A DNA stretch of 64,000 nucleotides from Pseudomonas laurylsulfatiphila (GTDB taxonomy: Bacteria > Pseudomonadota > Gammaproteobacteria > Pseudomonadales > Pseudomonadaceae). Positions 1-9,170 of this stretch are shown one piece after another. The DNA lies in NCBI RefSeq assembly GCF_002934665.1, contig NZ_NIRS01000001.1, positions 496,001 through 560,000 of the forward strand, read 5' to 3'. A program made the translations under genes and the position numbers. The notes beneath the pieces are model-generated. The model searched no databases, was not told where the DNA came from, and saw only the letters and a program-made list of their open reading frames with translations. Within the stretch, counting starts at the first letter, position 1; the number at the start of each line of letters is the position of its first letter.

Positions 1-672
1 GCCAGCATCGATGACCTCGCAACCCAAGGCACTCAACCAATGGCTCAACAATGTACGGTTGCTGTTGTAGAGGCTGCCGGGCTTGAGGGGATTGCCCGGC
101 TCGACCAGTTCATCGCCGGTGGACAGCAACGCTACCCGTGGTCGGCGCACCACCTGCACATGGGTGCAGCCCTGCGCCGCCGCGACCGCCAGTTCGAACG
201 GGCCGAGACGCTTGCCGGCACGCAGCAGCACATCGCCGACGCGGTTCTCCTGGCCTTGCGGGCGGATGTTGCTGCCGGTACTCAGGGGCTGCTTGAAGCG
301 GATACGTCCGTCATCCAGTGCCTGCGTGTTCTCCTGCATCTCCACGCAGTCGGCACCCGCCGGAACCGGTGCGCCGGTGTAAATGCGTGCGCAGGTTCCG
401 GGTGCCAGGGCTTCGGGGGCCTGACCGGCAAACACCTGCTGCGACACGGCCAGCGGTTCCCCGTCCCAACCCTCGACATTCAGGGCATAGCCGTCCATGG
501 CGCTGTTCGGCCACGGCGGCAGATCGAGGGTCGCCAACAGGTCATTGGCCAATACCCGTTGCCTGGCGGCATTGAGCGGCACGGCTTCGCTGTCTTCAAT
601 CCACTGCGCCTCGGCCATTGTCAGTAAACGGTCGATGGCGTCCTCTACCGGCATCAAGGGCGAAGCGCTCAT
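1..672 (-). CDS. moeA: MoeA, molybdopterin molybdenumtransferase (partial, N-terminal 224 codons)
   Basis: MoeA inserts molybdate into adenylylated molybdopterin, the last step of molybdenum cofactor synthesis in the cytoplasm. The minus-strand frame is open from an ATG at 672 to the window edge, so about 190 C-terminal residues of a roughly 410-residue family are missing. Visible MoeA motifs are NSAMDGYAL in the N-terminal domain, a PVPAGADCVEM segment and STGDELVEPG at the start of the MoCF-like domain. The start overlaps the moaB stop by ATGA (669-672), so the two are translationally coupled in one operon. The assignment is firm; only the C terminus is unseen. Confidence 0.95.
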   Translation of the reverse strand, partial: MSASPLMPVEDAIDRLLTMAEAQWIEDSEAVPLNAARQRVLANDLLATLDLPPWPNSAMDGYALNVEGWDGEPLAVSQQVFAGQAPEALAPGTCARIYTGAPVPAGADCVEMQENTQALDDGRIRFKQPLSTGSNIRPQGQENRVGDVLLRAGKRLGPFELAVAAAQGCTHVQVVRRPRVALLSTGDELVEPGNPLKPGSLYNSNRTLLSHWLSALGCEVIDAG

Positions 673-1208
673 CCGCGCGTCCCGCAGGCTTGCACAGGCT
701 TGAGGTGCGGTACGAAATTGCACGGCCGGTGGCGCGCGTCGAGCTGCTCGGCAAGGATGCCTTCCCACGCCGTGCGGCAGGCGCCCGTGGAACCCGGTAG
801 GCAGCAGACCAGCGTGCCATTGGCCAGCCCAGCCAGCGCCCGGCTCTGCACCGTGGAGGTGCCGATGTCGAGGATCGAAATCGCCCGGAACAGCTCACCG
901 AAACCATCGATCTGTTTATCCAGCAAGCAGGCCACTGCCTCTGGGGTGCTGTCGCGGCCGGTGAACCCGGTGCCGCCCGTGATCAGCACCACCTGGATGC
1001 CGTCGTTGGCGATCCAGTTCGCCACCTGTGCGCGGATCTTGTACAGGTCGTCCTTGAGCAGGTTGCGCTCGCTGAGGGTGTGGCCGGCTTCCAGCAAACG
1101 GCTGACGAGTAATTGGCCGGAGGTGTCATTGGCATATTCGCGGGTATCGCTGACCGTCAGCACGGCAATATTCAAGGGTATAAACAAGGCATCCGGTTTG
1201 ACGCTCAT
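669..1208 (-). CDS. moaB: MoaB, molybdopterin adenylyltransferase-type protein
   Basis: This is a 179-residue protein of the MoaB/Mog family, which binds molybdopterin and, in the Mog/Cnx1G branch, adenylylates it before MoeA acts. The family signature GGTGFTGRD lies at residues 78-86 and the second pterin-site segment LPGSTGACRTAW at about 137-148. The ATG at 1208 is preceded by GGAGAA five bases upstream. It is first in an operon with moeA (ATGA overlap) and is divergent from the LysR gene across about 300 bp. MoaB and Mog are hard to tell apart by eye; Pseudomonas proteins of this length are normally called MoaB. Confidence 0.93.
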   Translation of the reverse strand: MSVKPDALFIPLNIAVLTVSDTREYANDTSGQLLVSRLLEAGHTLSERNLLKDDLYKIRAQVANWIANDGIQVVLITGGTGFTGRDSTPEAVACLLDKQIDGFGELFRAISILDIGTSTVQSRALAGLANGTLVCCLPGSTGACRTAWEGILAEQLDARHRPCNFVPHLKPVQACGTRG

Positions 1209-1506
1209 GGGGTTCTCCGGCAGGCATGAATTAAATAGCTAAATTAAATAACTTTCAGAGACTAATTGGATAATCACGGGAGTGTCTAATCACTCTAACC
1301 AACCAGACTATCGAGCCGCTCTATCAATATAAAAAGCCAGAAGTCACTCTCGACGATAGAGCCCGTCGATAACCCCTTAAACAACAGTGATTGGACGCAC
1401 GCCAAAGACAGTGAGATCGTCCGCACCTCACGTTTCCGCCTCGCCTTGTGTCTTGCGCACCTGAGTCAATACTTAACCCTTCACTCCCCCGCCAGCAGGT
1501 GCCGTC
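1209..1506. promoter_or_regulatory. Divergent intergenic region between moaB and the LysR gene
   Basis: This stretch of about 300 bp lies between two divergent genes and is AT-rich near the moaB side (1230-1275). It must hold the promoters for moaBmoeA and for the LysR regulator, and LysR proteins usually bind such divergent regions. I could not pick a convincing -35/-10 pair or a clear T-N11-A site, and I see no gene in it. Confidence 0.4.
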
Positions 1507-2397
1507 ATGGACATCAAACAACTCAAGTTCCTGATCGCCCTGGAGCAGACCCGCCACTTCGGCCAGGCGGCCGCGCGCTGCCACATCACCCAGCCCACGC
1601 TGTCGATGCGCCTGCGCAACCTGGAGGATGAACTGGACCTGGTGCTGGTCACCCGGGGCCAGCGCTTCGAAGGTTTTACCGAGGCCGGCGAGCGTGTACT
1701 GGCCTGGGCCAGGACCCTGCTGGCCGCCCACGACGGGCTGTTCGCCGAGGCCGCCGCGTGCCGGGGCCAGCTCGTGGGTAACCTGCGCCTGGGGCTGGTG
1801 CCGCTCAGCAGCTTCAACCCGGTCACCTACATCCAGGGCCTGTCCCGCAGCTTTCCCGAGCTCAAGTACAGCCTGTCGTCCCTGAGTTCCGACCAGATCA
1901 TCGAGGGTCTGGGCAACAATCAGTTGGACCTGGGCGTGTGCTACCTCGACCACGTCAACCCGAGCTATTTCGAGTTTTTCGAGATCGGCGAGACCCGCGT
2001 CGGCCTGCTGTACGACACCCGTCACTTCCATTTCGACGGCACGCAAATGAGCTGGGAGGACGCCGCCGAACTGCCGCTGGGGATGCTCAGCAACGGCATG
2101 CACTACCGCAAATCCATCGACCTGAGCTTTCGCAGCCGCGGACTGGACCCGCAGCCGATTCTGGAAAGCGATTCGACCTACCAGTTGCTGCAGGCGATTC
2201 ACGAAGGTTTCTGCTGCGCGATCATGCCGCTGGACAGCGGCCTGGAAGAACCCATCGAACACCTGTCGTTTATCGAATTGCCGGATGCCAGCGTACTCGC
2301 GCCCCTGGGCCTGGTGATGCGCAAGACCGAGCCACGTTCGGCGATTGCCGAGAAGTGTTTCGCCGAAGCACGAACTTTATTCAGTCGGACTAACTGA
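1507..2397 (+). CDS. LysR-family transcriptional regulator
   Basis: A 296-residue LysR-type regulator. The winged HTH is at residues 1-60 (QAAARCHITQPTLSMRLRNL is the recognition region), followed by a periplasmic-binding-protein-like effector domain containing GLVPLSSFNP and QLDLGVCYLD. The ATG at 1507 follows a GCAGGTGCC stretch and gives the usual family length. It lies between the moaBmoeA operon (divergent) and fdhD (same strand, about 150 bp on), so control of formate dehydrogenase maturation or molybdenum cofactor genes is a reasonable inference. The effector cannot be read from the sequence. Confidence 0.9.
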   Translation: MDIKQLKFLIALEQTRHFGQAAARCHITQPTLSMRLRNLEDELDLVLVTRGQRFEGFTEAGERVLAWARTLLAAHDGLFAEAAACRGQLVGNLRLGLVPLSSFNPVTYIQGLSRSFPELKYSLSSLSSDQIIEGLGNNQLDLGVCYLDHVNPSYFEFFEIGETRVGLLYDTRHFHFDGTQMSWEDAAELPLGMLSNGMHYRKSIDLSFRSRGLDPQPILESDSTYQLLQAIHEGFCCAIMPLDSGLEEPIEHLSFIELPDASVLAPLGLVMRKTEPRSAIAEKCFAEARTLFSRTN

Positions 2398-2543
2398 TCA
2401 ACTTTCGGTTTTATATAAAACCGAACCGGACATGTTTGACCAGCCTGATAGACATCACCAATCGGCATATCGGAACAAGCGATTGGACGCTTTTAAAAGT
2501 TACCCGTAGCCTGAACTCAATTCAGCGCTTCGAGGTTCTTTTC

Positions 2544-3371
2544 ATGTTGTGCCAAGTTGATCAAGCCGATATTCGAAGCGACACCAACGCCCCCGCACCC
2601 AAACCGCTGAGCGTGAACTTTCGCGAATACGACAACGCCGCGACAGTCTGTCAGGCAGCGCTGGCCGCCGAGATTGCACTGGCAATCACCTACAACGGCC
2701 TGAGTCAGGCCGTGATGATGGTCTCGCCGGGCAACCTGGAAGATTTCATCCGAGGCTTCAGCGTCAGTAACGACATCGTTGAGGACCAGAGCGAAATCTA
2801 CGACCTGCGCCTCACCCACTTCGACCAGGCCGTTCAAGCCGACGTGCAGATCTCCAGCCGCGCGTTCTGGGCGCTGAAGAACCATCGTCGGCAGATGGCG
2901 GGTACCAGTGGCTGCGGACTGTGCGGCGTGGAAGCGCTGGAGCAGGCCCTGCCGAAACTGGAGATTCTCGAGCCGGTTGCCCTGCCGCCCGCCGAGCACT
3001 TCATCGACATCCGCCACCGCATCGAACAGGCCCAGCAAATGGCCCGCAGCAGCGGCGCCCTGCACGCGGCACTGTACTTCGACAGCGAAGGCAACGCGCT
3101 GATCTGCCGCGAAGACATTGGCCGCCACAACGCGCTGGACAAGTTGATCGGTGCCCTGCAACACGCCGGCATCGACAGCCGCAGCGGCTTCACCGTGGTC
3201 ACCAGCCGCTGCAGCCTGGAGCTGATCCACAAGGCCGTCAGGGCCAGGCTCGGCACGCTGGTCAGCCTGTCGGCGCCCACCGCCCTGACCGTGCAATGGG
3301 CGATCAAGCATCGCCTCAACCTGATTCACGTCCCCCACCGCAACGCGCCACGCATTTACAGCCCGGCATGA
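2544..3371 (+). CDS. fdhD: FdhD, formate dehydrogenase sulfurtransferase
   Basis: FdhD carries sulfur from IscS to the molybdenum cofactor and is needed for active formate dehydrogenase. The 275-residue protein has the essential Cys pair in CGLCG (residues 124-128) and the conserved C-terminal stretch CREDIGRHNALDKLIG. I start at the ATG at 2544 because GAGG lies at 2532-2535. An in-frame ATG at 2436 would add 36 residues of non-family sequence. No formate dehydrogenase gene is in the window, so its client is elsewhere. The moaCDE genes follow on the same strand. Confidence 0.93.
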   Translation: MLCQVDQADIRSDTNAPAPKPLSVNFREYDNAATVCQAALAAEIALAITYNGLSQAVMMVSPGNLEDFIRGFSVSNDIVEDQSEIYDLRLTHFDQAVQADVQISSRAFWALKNHRRQMAGTSGCGLCGVEALEQALPKLEILEPVALPPAEHFIDIRHRIEQAQQMARSSGALHAALYFDSEGNALICREDIGRHNALDKLIGALQHAGIDSRSGFTVVTSRCSLELIHKAVRARLGTLVSLSAPTALTVQWAIKHRLNLIHVPHRNAPRIYSPA

Positions 3372-3414
3372 TGCCTTCACCTGATCACCGCGCCGGCCAG
3401 CGCAGGAACCTCCC

Positions 3415-3921
3415 ATGACAGACATTTCAAATGCATCGCCCAACGGCCTGACCCACCTCGACAACCAGGGTCGCGCCAACATGGTCGATGTCAGCGAAAA
3501 ACCCCCGACGCAACGTGAAGCCCAGGCCCAGGCCTGGGTGCGGATGCGCCCGGAAACCCTGAAGCTGATTCAAAGCGACGGCCACCCCAAAGGCGACGTA
3601 TTTGCCGTGGCGCGGATCGCCGGAATCATGGCGGCGAAAAAGACCCATGAGCTGATCCCGCTGTGCCACACCCTGCTGCTCAGTTCGATCCATGTCGAAC
3701 TCAAGGCCTGCGCACCGGACAGCGTGAAAATCCTCGGCACCTGCCGCGTCGAGGGCCAGACCGGGGTCGAGCTCGAAGCCCTGACCGCCGTCAGTGTGGC
3801 GGCCCTGACCCTCTACGACATGTGCAAGGCCGTGGACCGGGGCATGGTCATCGACGACATCCGCCTGCTCAGTAAACAGGGTGGCCGCTCCGGTCATTTC
3901 AAGTTCGAGGACGCACAATGA
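3415..3921 (+). CDS. moaC: MoaC, cyclic pyranopterin monophosphate synthase
   Basis: MoaC converts the MoaA product 3',8-cyclo-GTP to cyclic pyranopterin monophosphate. The 168-residue protein shows the family core: [13 protein letters not shown] with the catalytic-region His, and [21 protein letters not shown] with the conserved Asp. GGAACC precedes the ATG. Its stop overlaps the moaD start by ATGA at 3918-3921, so moaC, moaD and moaE form one coupled operon. moaA, its usual partner, is not in the window. Confidence 0.96.
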   Translation: MTDISNASPNGLTHLDNQGRANMVDVSEKPPTQREAQAQAWVRMRPETLKLIQSDGHPKGDVFAVARIAGIMAAKKTHELIPLCHTLLLSSIHVELKACAPDSVKILGTCRVEGQTGVELEALTAVSVAALTLYDMCKAVDRGMVIDDIRLLSKQGGRSGHFKFEDAQ

Positions 3922-4169
3922 TCCTGATCAATTACTTCGCCCGTTACCGCGAGCAGCTCAACCTGGGCGGTGAAAAACTGCCCCTGACCGACAGCCTCAG
4001 GACCATCGAAGACGTGCGCCGCTTGCTGATGGCTCGCGGCGAGTTGTGGAGCCAGGTGCTCGGTGAAAACAACCTGATGTGCGCACTGAACCAGGAGCTG
4101 TGCCATCCAGACCGGGTGATCGAGGACTATGACGAGATCGCCTTTTTTCCACCGGTCACCGGGGGCTGA
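3918..4169 (+). CDS. moaD: MoaD, molybdopterin synthase small (sulfur-carrier) subunit
   Basis: This 83-residue ubiquitin-fold protein ends in the Gly-Gly (PPVTGG) that is adenylylated by MoeB and thiocarboxylated to donate sulfur to MoaE. The [12 protein letters not shown] stretch just before it is the standard C-terminal strand of MoaD. It starts inside the moaC stop codon and is followed three bases later by moaE, which encodes its partner subunit. Confidence 0.95.
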   Translation: MILINYFARYREQLNLGGEKLPLTDSLRTIEDVRRLLMARGELWSQVLGENNLMCALNQELCHPDRVIEDYDEIAFFPPVTGG

Positions 4170-4172
4170 GGC

Positions 4173-4661
4173 ATGACGGTTCGGGTCCAGCGTGAAGTGT
4201 TCGACGTCGGCCGGCTGATCGCCAGCCTGCAGGCCAACGATCCGGGCGTGGGTGCTGTGGTCAACTTCGTCGGCTACGTGCGCGACATCAATCAGGGTGA
4301 GGCGGTCGCCGGGTTGTTTCTGGAGCACTACCCGGGCATGACCGAACGTTCGCTGCAGAAGATCATCGACAACGCCCGGGGCCGATGGCCACTGCGGGCC
4401 GTGGAGATCGTGCATCGGATCGGCCCGTTGTCGATCAGCGAGCCGATCGTGTTTGTCGGCGTCAGCAGCCCGCATCGCCAGGCCGCTTTCGAGGCCTGCG
4501 CGTTCATTATGGACTACCTTAAAACCGACGCGCCGTTCTGGAAGCGCGAAGACGTGGCCGGCGGCGCACGCTGGGTCGATGCCCGGGACAGCGACCGATC
4601 CGCTGTCGAGCGCTGGGCAGATACGTCACAAGAGGCGGCTATGCAACGCGTTCCGGCATAG
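4173..4661 (+). CDS. moaE: MoaE, molybdopterin synthase catalytic subunit
   Basis: MoaE forms the heterotetramer with MoaD that makes molybdopterin from cyclic pyranopterin monophosphate. The 162-residue sequence has the family features GAVVNFVGYVRD, LEHYPGMTE, IVHRIGPLSISEPIV and the C-terminal catalytic segment APFWKRED with the active-site Lys. The spacing of 3 bp after moaD supports co-translation. Nothing unusual is seen. Confidence 0.95.
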   Translation: MTVRVQREVFDVGRLIASLQANDPGVGAVVNFVGYVRDINQGEAVAGLFLEHYPGMTERSLQKIIDNARGRWPLRAVEIVHRIGPLSISEPIVFVGVSSPHRQAAFEACAFIMDYLKTDAPFWKREDVAGGARWVDARDSDRSAVERWADTSQEAAMQRVPA

Positions 4662-4705
4662 CTACAGTCACGGGCTCAACGTTTGCCTGCACAAGGAACT
4701 CGCGC

Positions 4706-6064
4706 TTGAGCCCCACGCCCTCTCCGATCACGCAACAGGCTGTGCCCCAGCCCCGGACCATCAGCCTGCGCGAAGCCTTCCTGTTCTGGCTCAAGCTTGG
4801 CTTCATCAGCTTTGGCGGACCGGCCGGGCAGATTTCGATCATGCATCAGGAACTGGTCGAACGCCGGCGCTGGATCTCCGAGCGGCGCTTTCTGCACGCC
4901 CTCAACTACTGCATGTTGCTGCCCGGGCCCGAGGCTCAGCAGTTGGCGACCTACATCGGCTGGCTGATGCACCGGACCTGGGGTGGCGTGATCGCCGGCG
5001 TGCTGTTTGTGCTGCCGTCGTTGTTCGTCCTGATTGCCCTGTCCTGGGTGTACATCGCCTTTGGCGAGGTGCCCGTGGTCGCCGGACTGTTTTACGGGAT
5101 CAAGCCGGCGGTCACGGCCATCGTGGTGCAGGCGGCTCACCGGATCGGCTCGCGGGCGCTGAAGAATGCCTGGTTATGGGGCATCGCCGCCGCGTCCTTC
5201 GTGGCCATCTTCGTGATCAACTTGCCGTTTCCGTTGATCGTGCTCGGCGCGGCGGTCATCGGTTACTTCGGCGGACGCCTGGCACCGGAAAAATTCAGGA
5301 CCGGTGGCCACAGCGCGGCGAAACACTCCTACGGCCCGGCTGTGATCGACGACGACACTCCGTCCCCTGAACACGCCCGCTTCAGTGGTTTGAAGTTGGC
5401 GTACCTGGCGGTTATCGGTGCGATTTTGTGGACGCTGCCCATGGCCACACTCACCGCCCTGTTCGGCTGGGAAGGCACGCTGACCCAGATGGCCTGGTTC
5501 TTCACCAAGGCTGCGCTGCTGACCTTTGGCGGTGCCTATGCGGTGCTGCCGTATGTGTACCAGGGCGCGGTCGGTCACTACGGATGGCTGACGCCGACGC
5601 AGATGATCGACGGCCTGGCGCTCGGTGAAACCACTCCAGGTCCCTTGATCATGGTCGTCGCCTTCGTCGGTTTCATCGGCGCCTACGTGCAGCAGGTCTT
5701 CGGGCCGGATCAAGCCTTTGTCGCCGGTGCAGTGGCCGCCACGCTGGTGACCTGGTTCACCTTCCTGCCTTCGTTCCTGTTCATCCTCGCTGGCGGGCCA
5801 TTGGTGGAGTCGACGCACAACGAACTCACCTTCACCGCGCCGCTGACGGCCATTACGGCCGCCGTGGTGGGCGTGATTCTCAATCTGGCGTGTTTCTTTG
5901 CCTATCACGTGCTGTGGCCCAAAGGCTTCGAAGGCACACTGGACTGGCCTTCACTGCTGATCGCCATCGTGGCGGGCATTGCCTTGCTGCGGTTCAAGCG
6001 CGGAGTGATCGAGGTGTTGATCGGCTGCGGGTTGATCGGTCTGGTGGTGCACCTGATGTTCTGA
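4706..6064 (+). CDS. chrA: ChrA-family chromate transporter (two-domain)
   Basis: This 452-residue integral membrane protein has two CHR-domain halves. The N-terminal half carries GFISFGGPAGQI and LLPGPEAQQLATYIG; the C-terminal half carries LTFGGAYAVLP and LGETTPGPLIM. This is the long-chain CHR layout, and characterised members expel chromate. The start is a TTG at 4706 with AAGGAA at 4693-4698; no ATG in a suitable place fits. It follows moaE by 44 bp and could be read from the same transcript. Chromate as substrate is family inference, since no chrB-like regulator is nearby. Confidence 0.9.
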   Translation: MSPTPSPITQQAVPQPRTISLREAFLFWLKLGFISFGGPAGQISIMHQELVERRRWISERRFLHALNYCMLLPGPEAQQLATYIGWLMHRTWGGVIAGVLFVLPSLFVLIALSWVYIAFGEVPVVAGLFYGIKPAVTAIVVQAAHRIGSRALKNAWLWGIAAASFVAIFVINLPFPLIVLGAAVIGYFGGRLAPEKFRTGGHSAAKHSYGPAVIDDDTPSPEHARFSGLKLAYLAVIGAILWTLPMATLTALFGWEGTLTQMAWFFTKAALLTFGGAYAVLPYVYQGAVGHYGWLTPTQMIDGLALGETTPGPLIMVVAFVGFIGAYVQQVFGPDQAFVAGAVAATLVTWFTFLPSFLFILAGGPLVESTHNELTFTAPLTAITAAVVGVILNLACFFAYHVLWPKGFEGTLDWPSLLIAIVAGIALLRFKRGVIEVLIGCGLIGLVVHLMF

Positions 6065-6516
6065 ATCAAACATTTACACGCGCCCCAATCCTCCCTAGTA
6101 TCCAGCCATCCCCCGGATGGCTTGTTCCACTCGCCACCGACGATTTCCGCCGCCGGAAACCTGCGCCATGCGTACTTTGCCGTCACTGCTGAACATTTCG
6201 ATCCAGGCCACCTCGCTGCTGGCCGCGGACGGCATTGCATGAAGCGCATCGTCAACCTGCCCATGGCCCTGCGCCGTTCCAAGTTGCGTCACTCCGCACG
6301 TCCGCCGGATAGCGCCCTGCTCGCCTGATCGGCGAGCACCCTCCTTCGCTATCCCTACATTTGCTCAGCGTATGCAATCCCTGTAGGAGCTGGCTTGCCA
6401 GCGAAAGCGGTGTACCTGCCAACAACCATGGCGACTGACACGACGCCTTCGCTGGCAAGCCAGCTCCTACAGGTTGCGCACTTCGACTGACCGGCATTGG
6501 TTTCTCCCAATTCTGC
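6065..6516. other. Intergenic region between chrA and the FAD oxidase
   Basis: About 450 bp without a confident gene. It holds two tiny overlapping ORFs: 6168-6242 (24 codons) and 6239-6328 (29 codons), which share an ATGA. It also holds a REP pair at 6381-6472. The tiny ORFs have weak ribosome sites (GGAAA before the first) and no recognisable similarity, so I do not call them genes. Confidence 0.4.
6381..6472. repeat. REP inverted pair (CTGTAGGAGCTGGCTTGCC type)
   Basis: Two 25-base arms, 6381-6405 and 6448-6472, are perfect inverted copies separated by 42 bases. Each arm is itself a small hairpin with GCTGGCTTGCCAGC at its core. This is the paired REP layout common between Pseudomonas genes. 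It lies upstream of the FAD oxidase. Confidence 0.9.
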
Positions 6517-6528
6517 GTGGACACCGAC

Positions 6529-7824
6529 ATGACACAACGTTGCAACTCCTACTACACCGCCACCCTCAACCAGGACACCGATTACCCGACGCTGCAAGGC
6601 CGGCACAAGGTTGACGTGGTGATCATCGGCGGCGGTTTCACCGGCGTGGCCACCGCCGTCGAGCTGGCGGAAAAAGGCCTGAAGGTCGCCATCGTCGAAA
6701 GCCACAAGATCGGCTGGGGCGCCACCGGGCGCAACGGCGGCCAGGTCACCGGCAGCCTGTCGGGCGACGAAGCCATGCGCAAACAGATGCGCCGCTCCAT
6801 CGGCGATGAAGTCGACGATTTCATCTGGAACCTGCGCTGGCGCGGGCACCAGATCATCCGGCAGCGCGTGGAAAAATACGGCATCGCCTGCGACCTCAAG
6901 CACGGCCACCTGCACGCCGCGTACAAACCCGCGCACATGGACGGCTTGCGCAAGGATTACGACGAGGCGGTGCGCCGTGGCATGGGTGATGAAGTCAGCC
7001 TGCTCGACCGCAGCCAGGTGCGCGACCTGCTGCAAAGCGACCTCTACCACGGCGCGATCAAGAACACCCGCAACATGCACCTGCACCCGCTCAACCTGTG
7101 CATCGGTGAAGCTCGCGCAGCCGAAAGCCTGGGCGCGTTGATCTTCGAGAACAGCGAAGTGCTGGAGATCATCCATGGCGATGGCCTTCACAAGAGCCCT
7201 GGCGTACGCACCGCCCACGGGCACATCGACGCCAACCAGGTGCTGCTGGCCGGCGACGTCTACCACAAGCTGGAACCGGGCAAGCTCAAGGGCAAGATTT
7301 TCCCGGCCATGGGCGGCATCGTCACCACCGCGCCGCTGGGCGATCTGGCCAGGCAGATCAACCCCGAAGACCTGGCGGTCTACGACTGCCGCTTCGTGCT
7401 CGATTACTACCGCCTCACCGCTGACGGTCGCCTGTTGTTCGGTGGTGGCGCCAACTACAGCGGCAAGGATTCACGCGACATCGCCGCCGAGCTGCGCCCG
7501 TGCATCGAACAGACCTTCCCGGCGCTCAAAGGCGTGGCCATCGATTACCAGTGGAGCTGCGCGATGGGCATCGTGATCAACCGCATCCCGCAACTGGGCA
7601 AGCTGTCGGACAACGTCTGGTATTGCCAGGGCTACTCCGGCCACGGCATCGCCACCACCCACATCATGGGTGAAATCATGAGCCGCGCGATCACAGGCCA
7701 AATGGAGCAGTTCGACACCTTCGCCGCCTGCCAGCACATCCGCGTGCCCATGGGCGACCTGCTGGGCAACCCGATGCTGGCTGCCGGGATGTGGTACTAC
7801 CAGATGCTTGAGCGATTGCGCTGA
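6529..7824 (+). CDS. FAD-dependent amine oxidase, PuuB/PauB-like (gamma-glutamylputrescine oxidase family)
   Basis: A DAO-family flavoprotein of about 431 residues. The dinucleotide-binding motif VIIGGGFTGVATAVELAEKG is near residue 30, GATGRNGGQ follows, and GYSGHGIATTH is near the C terminus. It aligns by eye with the PuuB-like protein at 25058-26356 (both have the YYRLTAD segment and the same DAO core), so it is a paralogue that probably oxidises a gamma-glutamylated polyamine or similar amine. A GTG at 6517 would add four residues; neither start has a strong ribosome site. It is followed by a REP pair and a convergent DeoR gene. Confidence 0.85.
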   Translation: MTQRCNSYYTATLNQDTDYPTLQGRHKVDVVIIGGGFTGVATAVELAEKGLKVAIVESHKIGWGATGRNGGQVTGSLSGDEAMRKQMRRSIGDEVDDFIWNLRWRGHQIIRQRVEKYGIACDLKHGHLHAAYKPAHMDGLRKDYDEAVRRGMGDEVSLLDRSQVRDLLQSDLYHGAIKNTRNMHLHPLNLCIGEARAAESLGALIFENSEVLEIIHGDGLHKSPGVRTAHGHIDANQVLLAGDVYHKLEPGKLKGKIFPAMGGIVTTAPLGDLARQINPEDLAVYDCRFVLDYYRLTADGRLLFGGGANYSGKDSRDIAAELRPCIEQTFPALKGVAIDYQWSCAMGIVINRIPQLGKLSDNVWYCQGYSGHGIATTHIMGEIMSRAITGQMEQFDTFAACQHIRVPMGDLLGNPMLAAGMWYYQMLERLR

Positions 7825-7857
7825 GCCCCCTGCATTGATGTTGTTTGTGTTGGCCCC

Positions 7858-7922
7858 TTCGCGAGCAGGCTCGCTCCCACAAGGATTTGCACAGCACCTG
7901 TGGGAGCGAGCCTGCTCGCGAA
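7858..7922. repeat. REP inverted pair (GTGGGAGCGAGCCTGCTCGCG type)
   Basis: Two 24-base arms (7858-7881 and 7899-7922) form a perfect inverted pair separated by 17 bases. They sit between the convergent oxidase and DeoR genes, where the structure may also end or protect transcripts. Confidence 0.9.
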
Positions 7923-7962
7923 GAGGCCGGTACATTCAACACATCTACCAGCAAAAAAAAGC

Positions 7963-8745
7963 TCAAGCCTGCACCACCTCAACCCCCAACACCCGATAAT
8001 CCTCGACATTGCCAGACGCCACATGCCGCTCGGTGATCAGCGTGTGCACACGGTTACAAGGCGCGACGACAAAGGGCTCCACCGCGCCGAGTTTGTCCGC
8101 CGTGGTAACGGCAATCACATGGGAGGCACAATCGAGCATCGCCTGCTTCACCGGCACTTCATCAAAGTGCAGTGAGCTCAAGCCCACCTGCGGGTGAATC
8201 GCGCAGACCCCGGTAAACAGCAGATCGGCCTTAATGCCCGCCAGCAGCCGCAGGGTTTCGTGGCCGCTGGCCGACATCGTCGCCGGGTTGAGCTGGCCGC
8301 CGGCCAGGATCACCTTGATGCCTTTGTATTCGGACAGGGTAATGGCCGTCATCGGCGACGCCGTGATCGCGGTGATGGCGATGTCCGTCGGCAGCGAACG
8401 CGCGATCTGCAAGGTGGTGGTGCCGGAATCGAACACCACGATCTGACCGTCCTGCACCCGTTGCGCAGCCAGTTGCGCCAGATGGGTTTTCACCTCATCG
8501 GTTTCGCTGATCCGGGTGAAATAGTCCTTGCCCGTGTCTTTGGGCCGCGGCAGCGCCCCGCCGTGCACCCGCTGCACCAGGCCGGCACTGGCCAGTTCCG
8601 CCAGATCGCGGCGGATGGTGTCTTCGGACACCGCGAAATGCTGGCTCAACTCCGAGGCCATGACCTTGCCGTCACGCTCGAGGATCAACAGGATTTTTTG
8701 CCGGCGCACTGACGGCAGTTCGGCAGCAGAATGGTTGTCTTGCAT
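7963..8745 (-). CDS. DeoR/GlpR-family transcriptional regulator
   Basis: A 260-residue DeoR-type repressor. The HTH is at residues 12-65 (SELSQHFAVSEDTIRRDL), and the DeoRC phospho-sugar sensor domain follows with DSGTTTLQIARSLP and the ligand-site segment near LFTGVCAIHP. Members normally repress sugar or polyol genes and respond to a phosphorylated intermediate. None of its neighbours is a sugar gene, so its target is unclear; the divergently placed decarboxylase at 9171 is one candidate. Confidence 0.88.
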   Translation of the reverse strand: MQDNHSAAELPSVRRQKILLILERDGKVMASELSQHFAVSEDTIRRDLAELASAGLVQRVHGGALPRPKDTGKDYFTRISETDEVKTHLAQLAAQRVQDGQIVVFDSGTTTLQIARSLPTDIAITAITASPMTAITLSEYKGIKVILAGGQLNPATMSASGHETLRLLAGIKADLLFTGVCAIHPQVGLSSLHFDEVPVKQAMLDCASHVIAVTTADKLGAVEPFVVAPCNRVHTLITERHVASGNVEDYRVLGVEVVQA

Positions 8746-9170
8746 GTTTTTGCCCGTTTATGCGTGTGACTGCGTGTTGCACGAGAGTATCCGCAACCCC
8801 CGGCAAAAACAACGAACCGGCCCGGTATCATTTTTTTCGATCTTTCAAATCATTACAGCGAATTTTTTATTTTCCCGTGAGCTGTTCAAGATGGCGCCGT
8901 CACTCATGTCCTGGATGGAAACCTCATGAATATCAATTTTGCCTTTGCGTGCATGATCGTGGTCTCGTTCACCATTGCGCTGGTACACGCCTGACCGACA
9001 GGTCGTGAGGCGTCAAGATGTGCAAGGTCGCGGTAAAAGGCTGACAGATCAGGAATATGCTCTATAACCAGTGGTGACACGATTTCCGATCAGGGGAACT
9101 GGAAGGCTCCCTCGGAAGTTGATCTCTTAAAAAGTTGCGGACAATTGAGTGCCCGCCTGGAGACGCCACG
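8746..9170. other. Intergenic region between the DeoR gene and ornithine decarboxylase
   Basis: About 425 bp that must contain divergent promoters. AT-rich blocks lie at 8827-8880. One small ORF at 8926-8994 is listed separately. I see no REP element and no clear operator palindrome. Confidence 0.4.
8926..8994 (+). CDS. Candidate 22-residue single-span membrane peptide
   Basis: The ORF MNINFAFACMIVVSFTIALV plus His-Ala starts at an ATG preceded by GGAA at 8917-8920. It is almost wholly hydrophobic, as expected for a one-helix inner-membrane peptide of the CydX/KdpF size class. It is too short for coding statistics. It could be chance, but the ribosome site and composition are suggestive. It lies 176 bp upstream of the decarboxylase on the same strand. 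Confidence 0.4.
   Translation: MNINFAFACMIVVSFTIALVHA

Noticed and set aside
2436..2543. Upstream start for fdhD adding 36 residues
   Set aside because: The extra residues do not look like FdhD, and a GAGG site precedes the ATG at 2544.
6168..6328. Two overlapping tiny ORFs (24 and 29 codons)
   Set aside because: The ATGA overlap is attractive, but ribosome sites are weak and the peptides show no clear character; kept only as part of the intergenic note.
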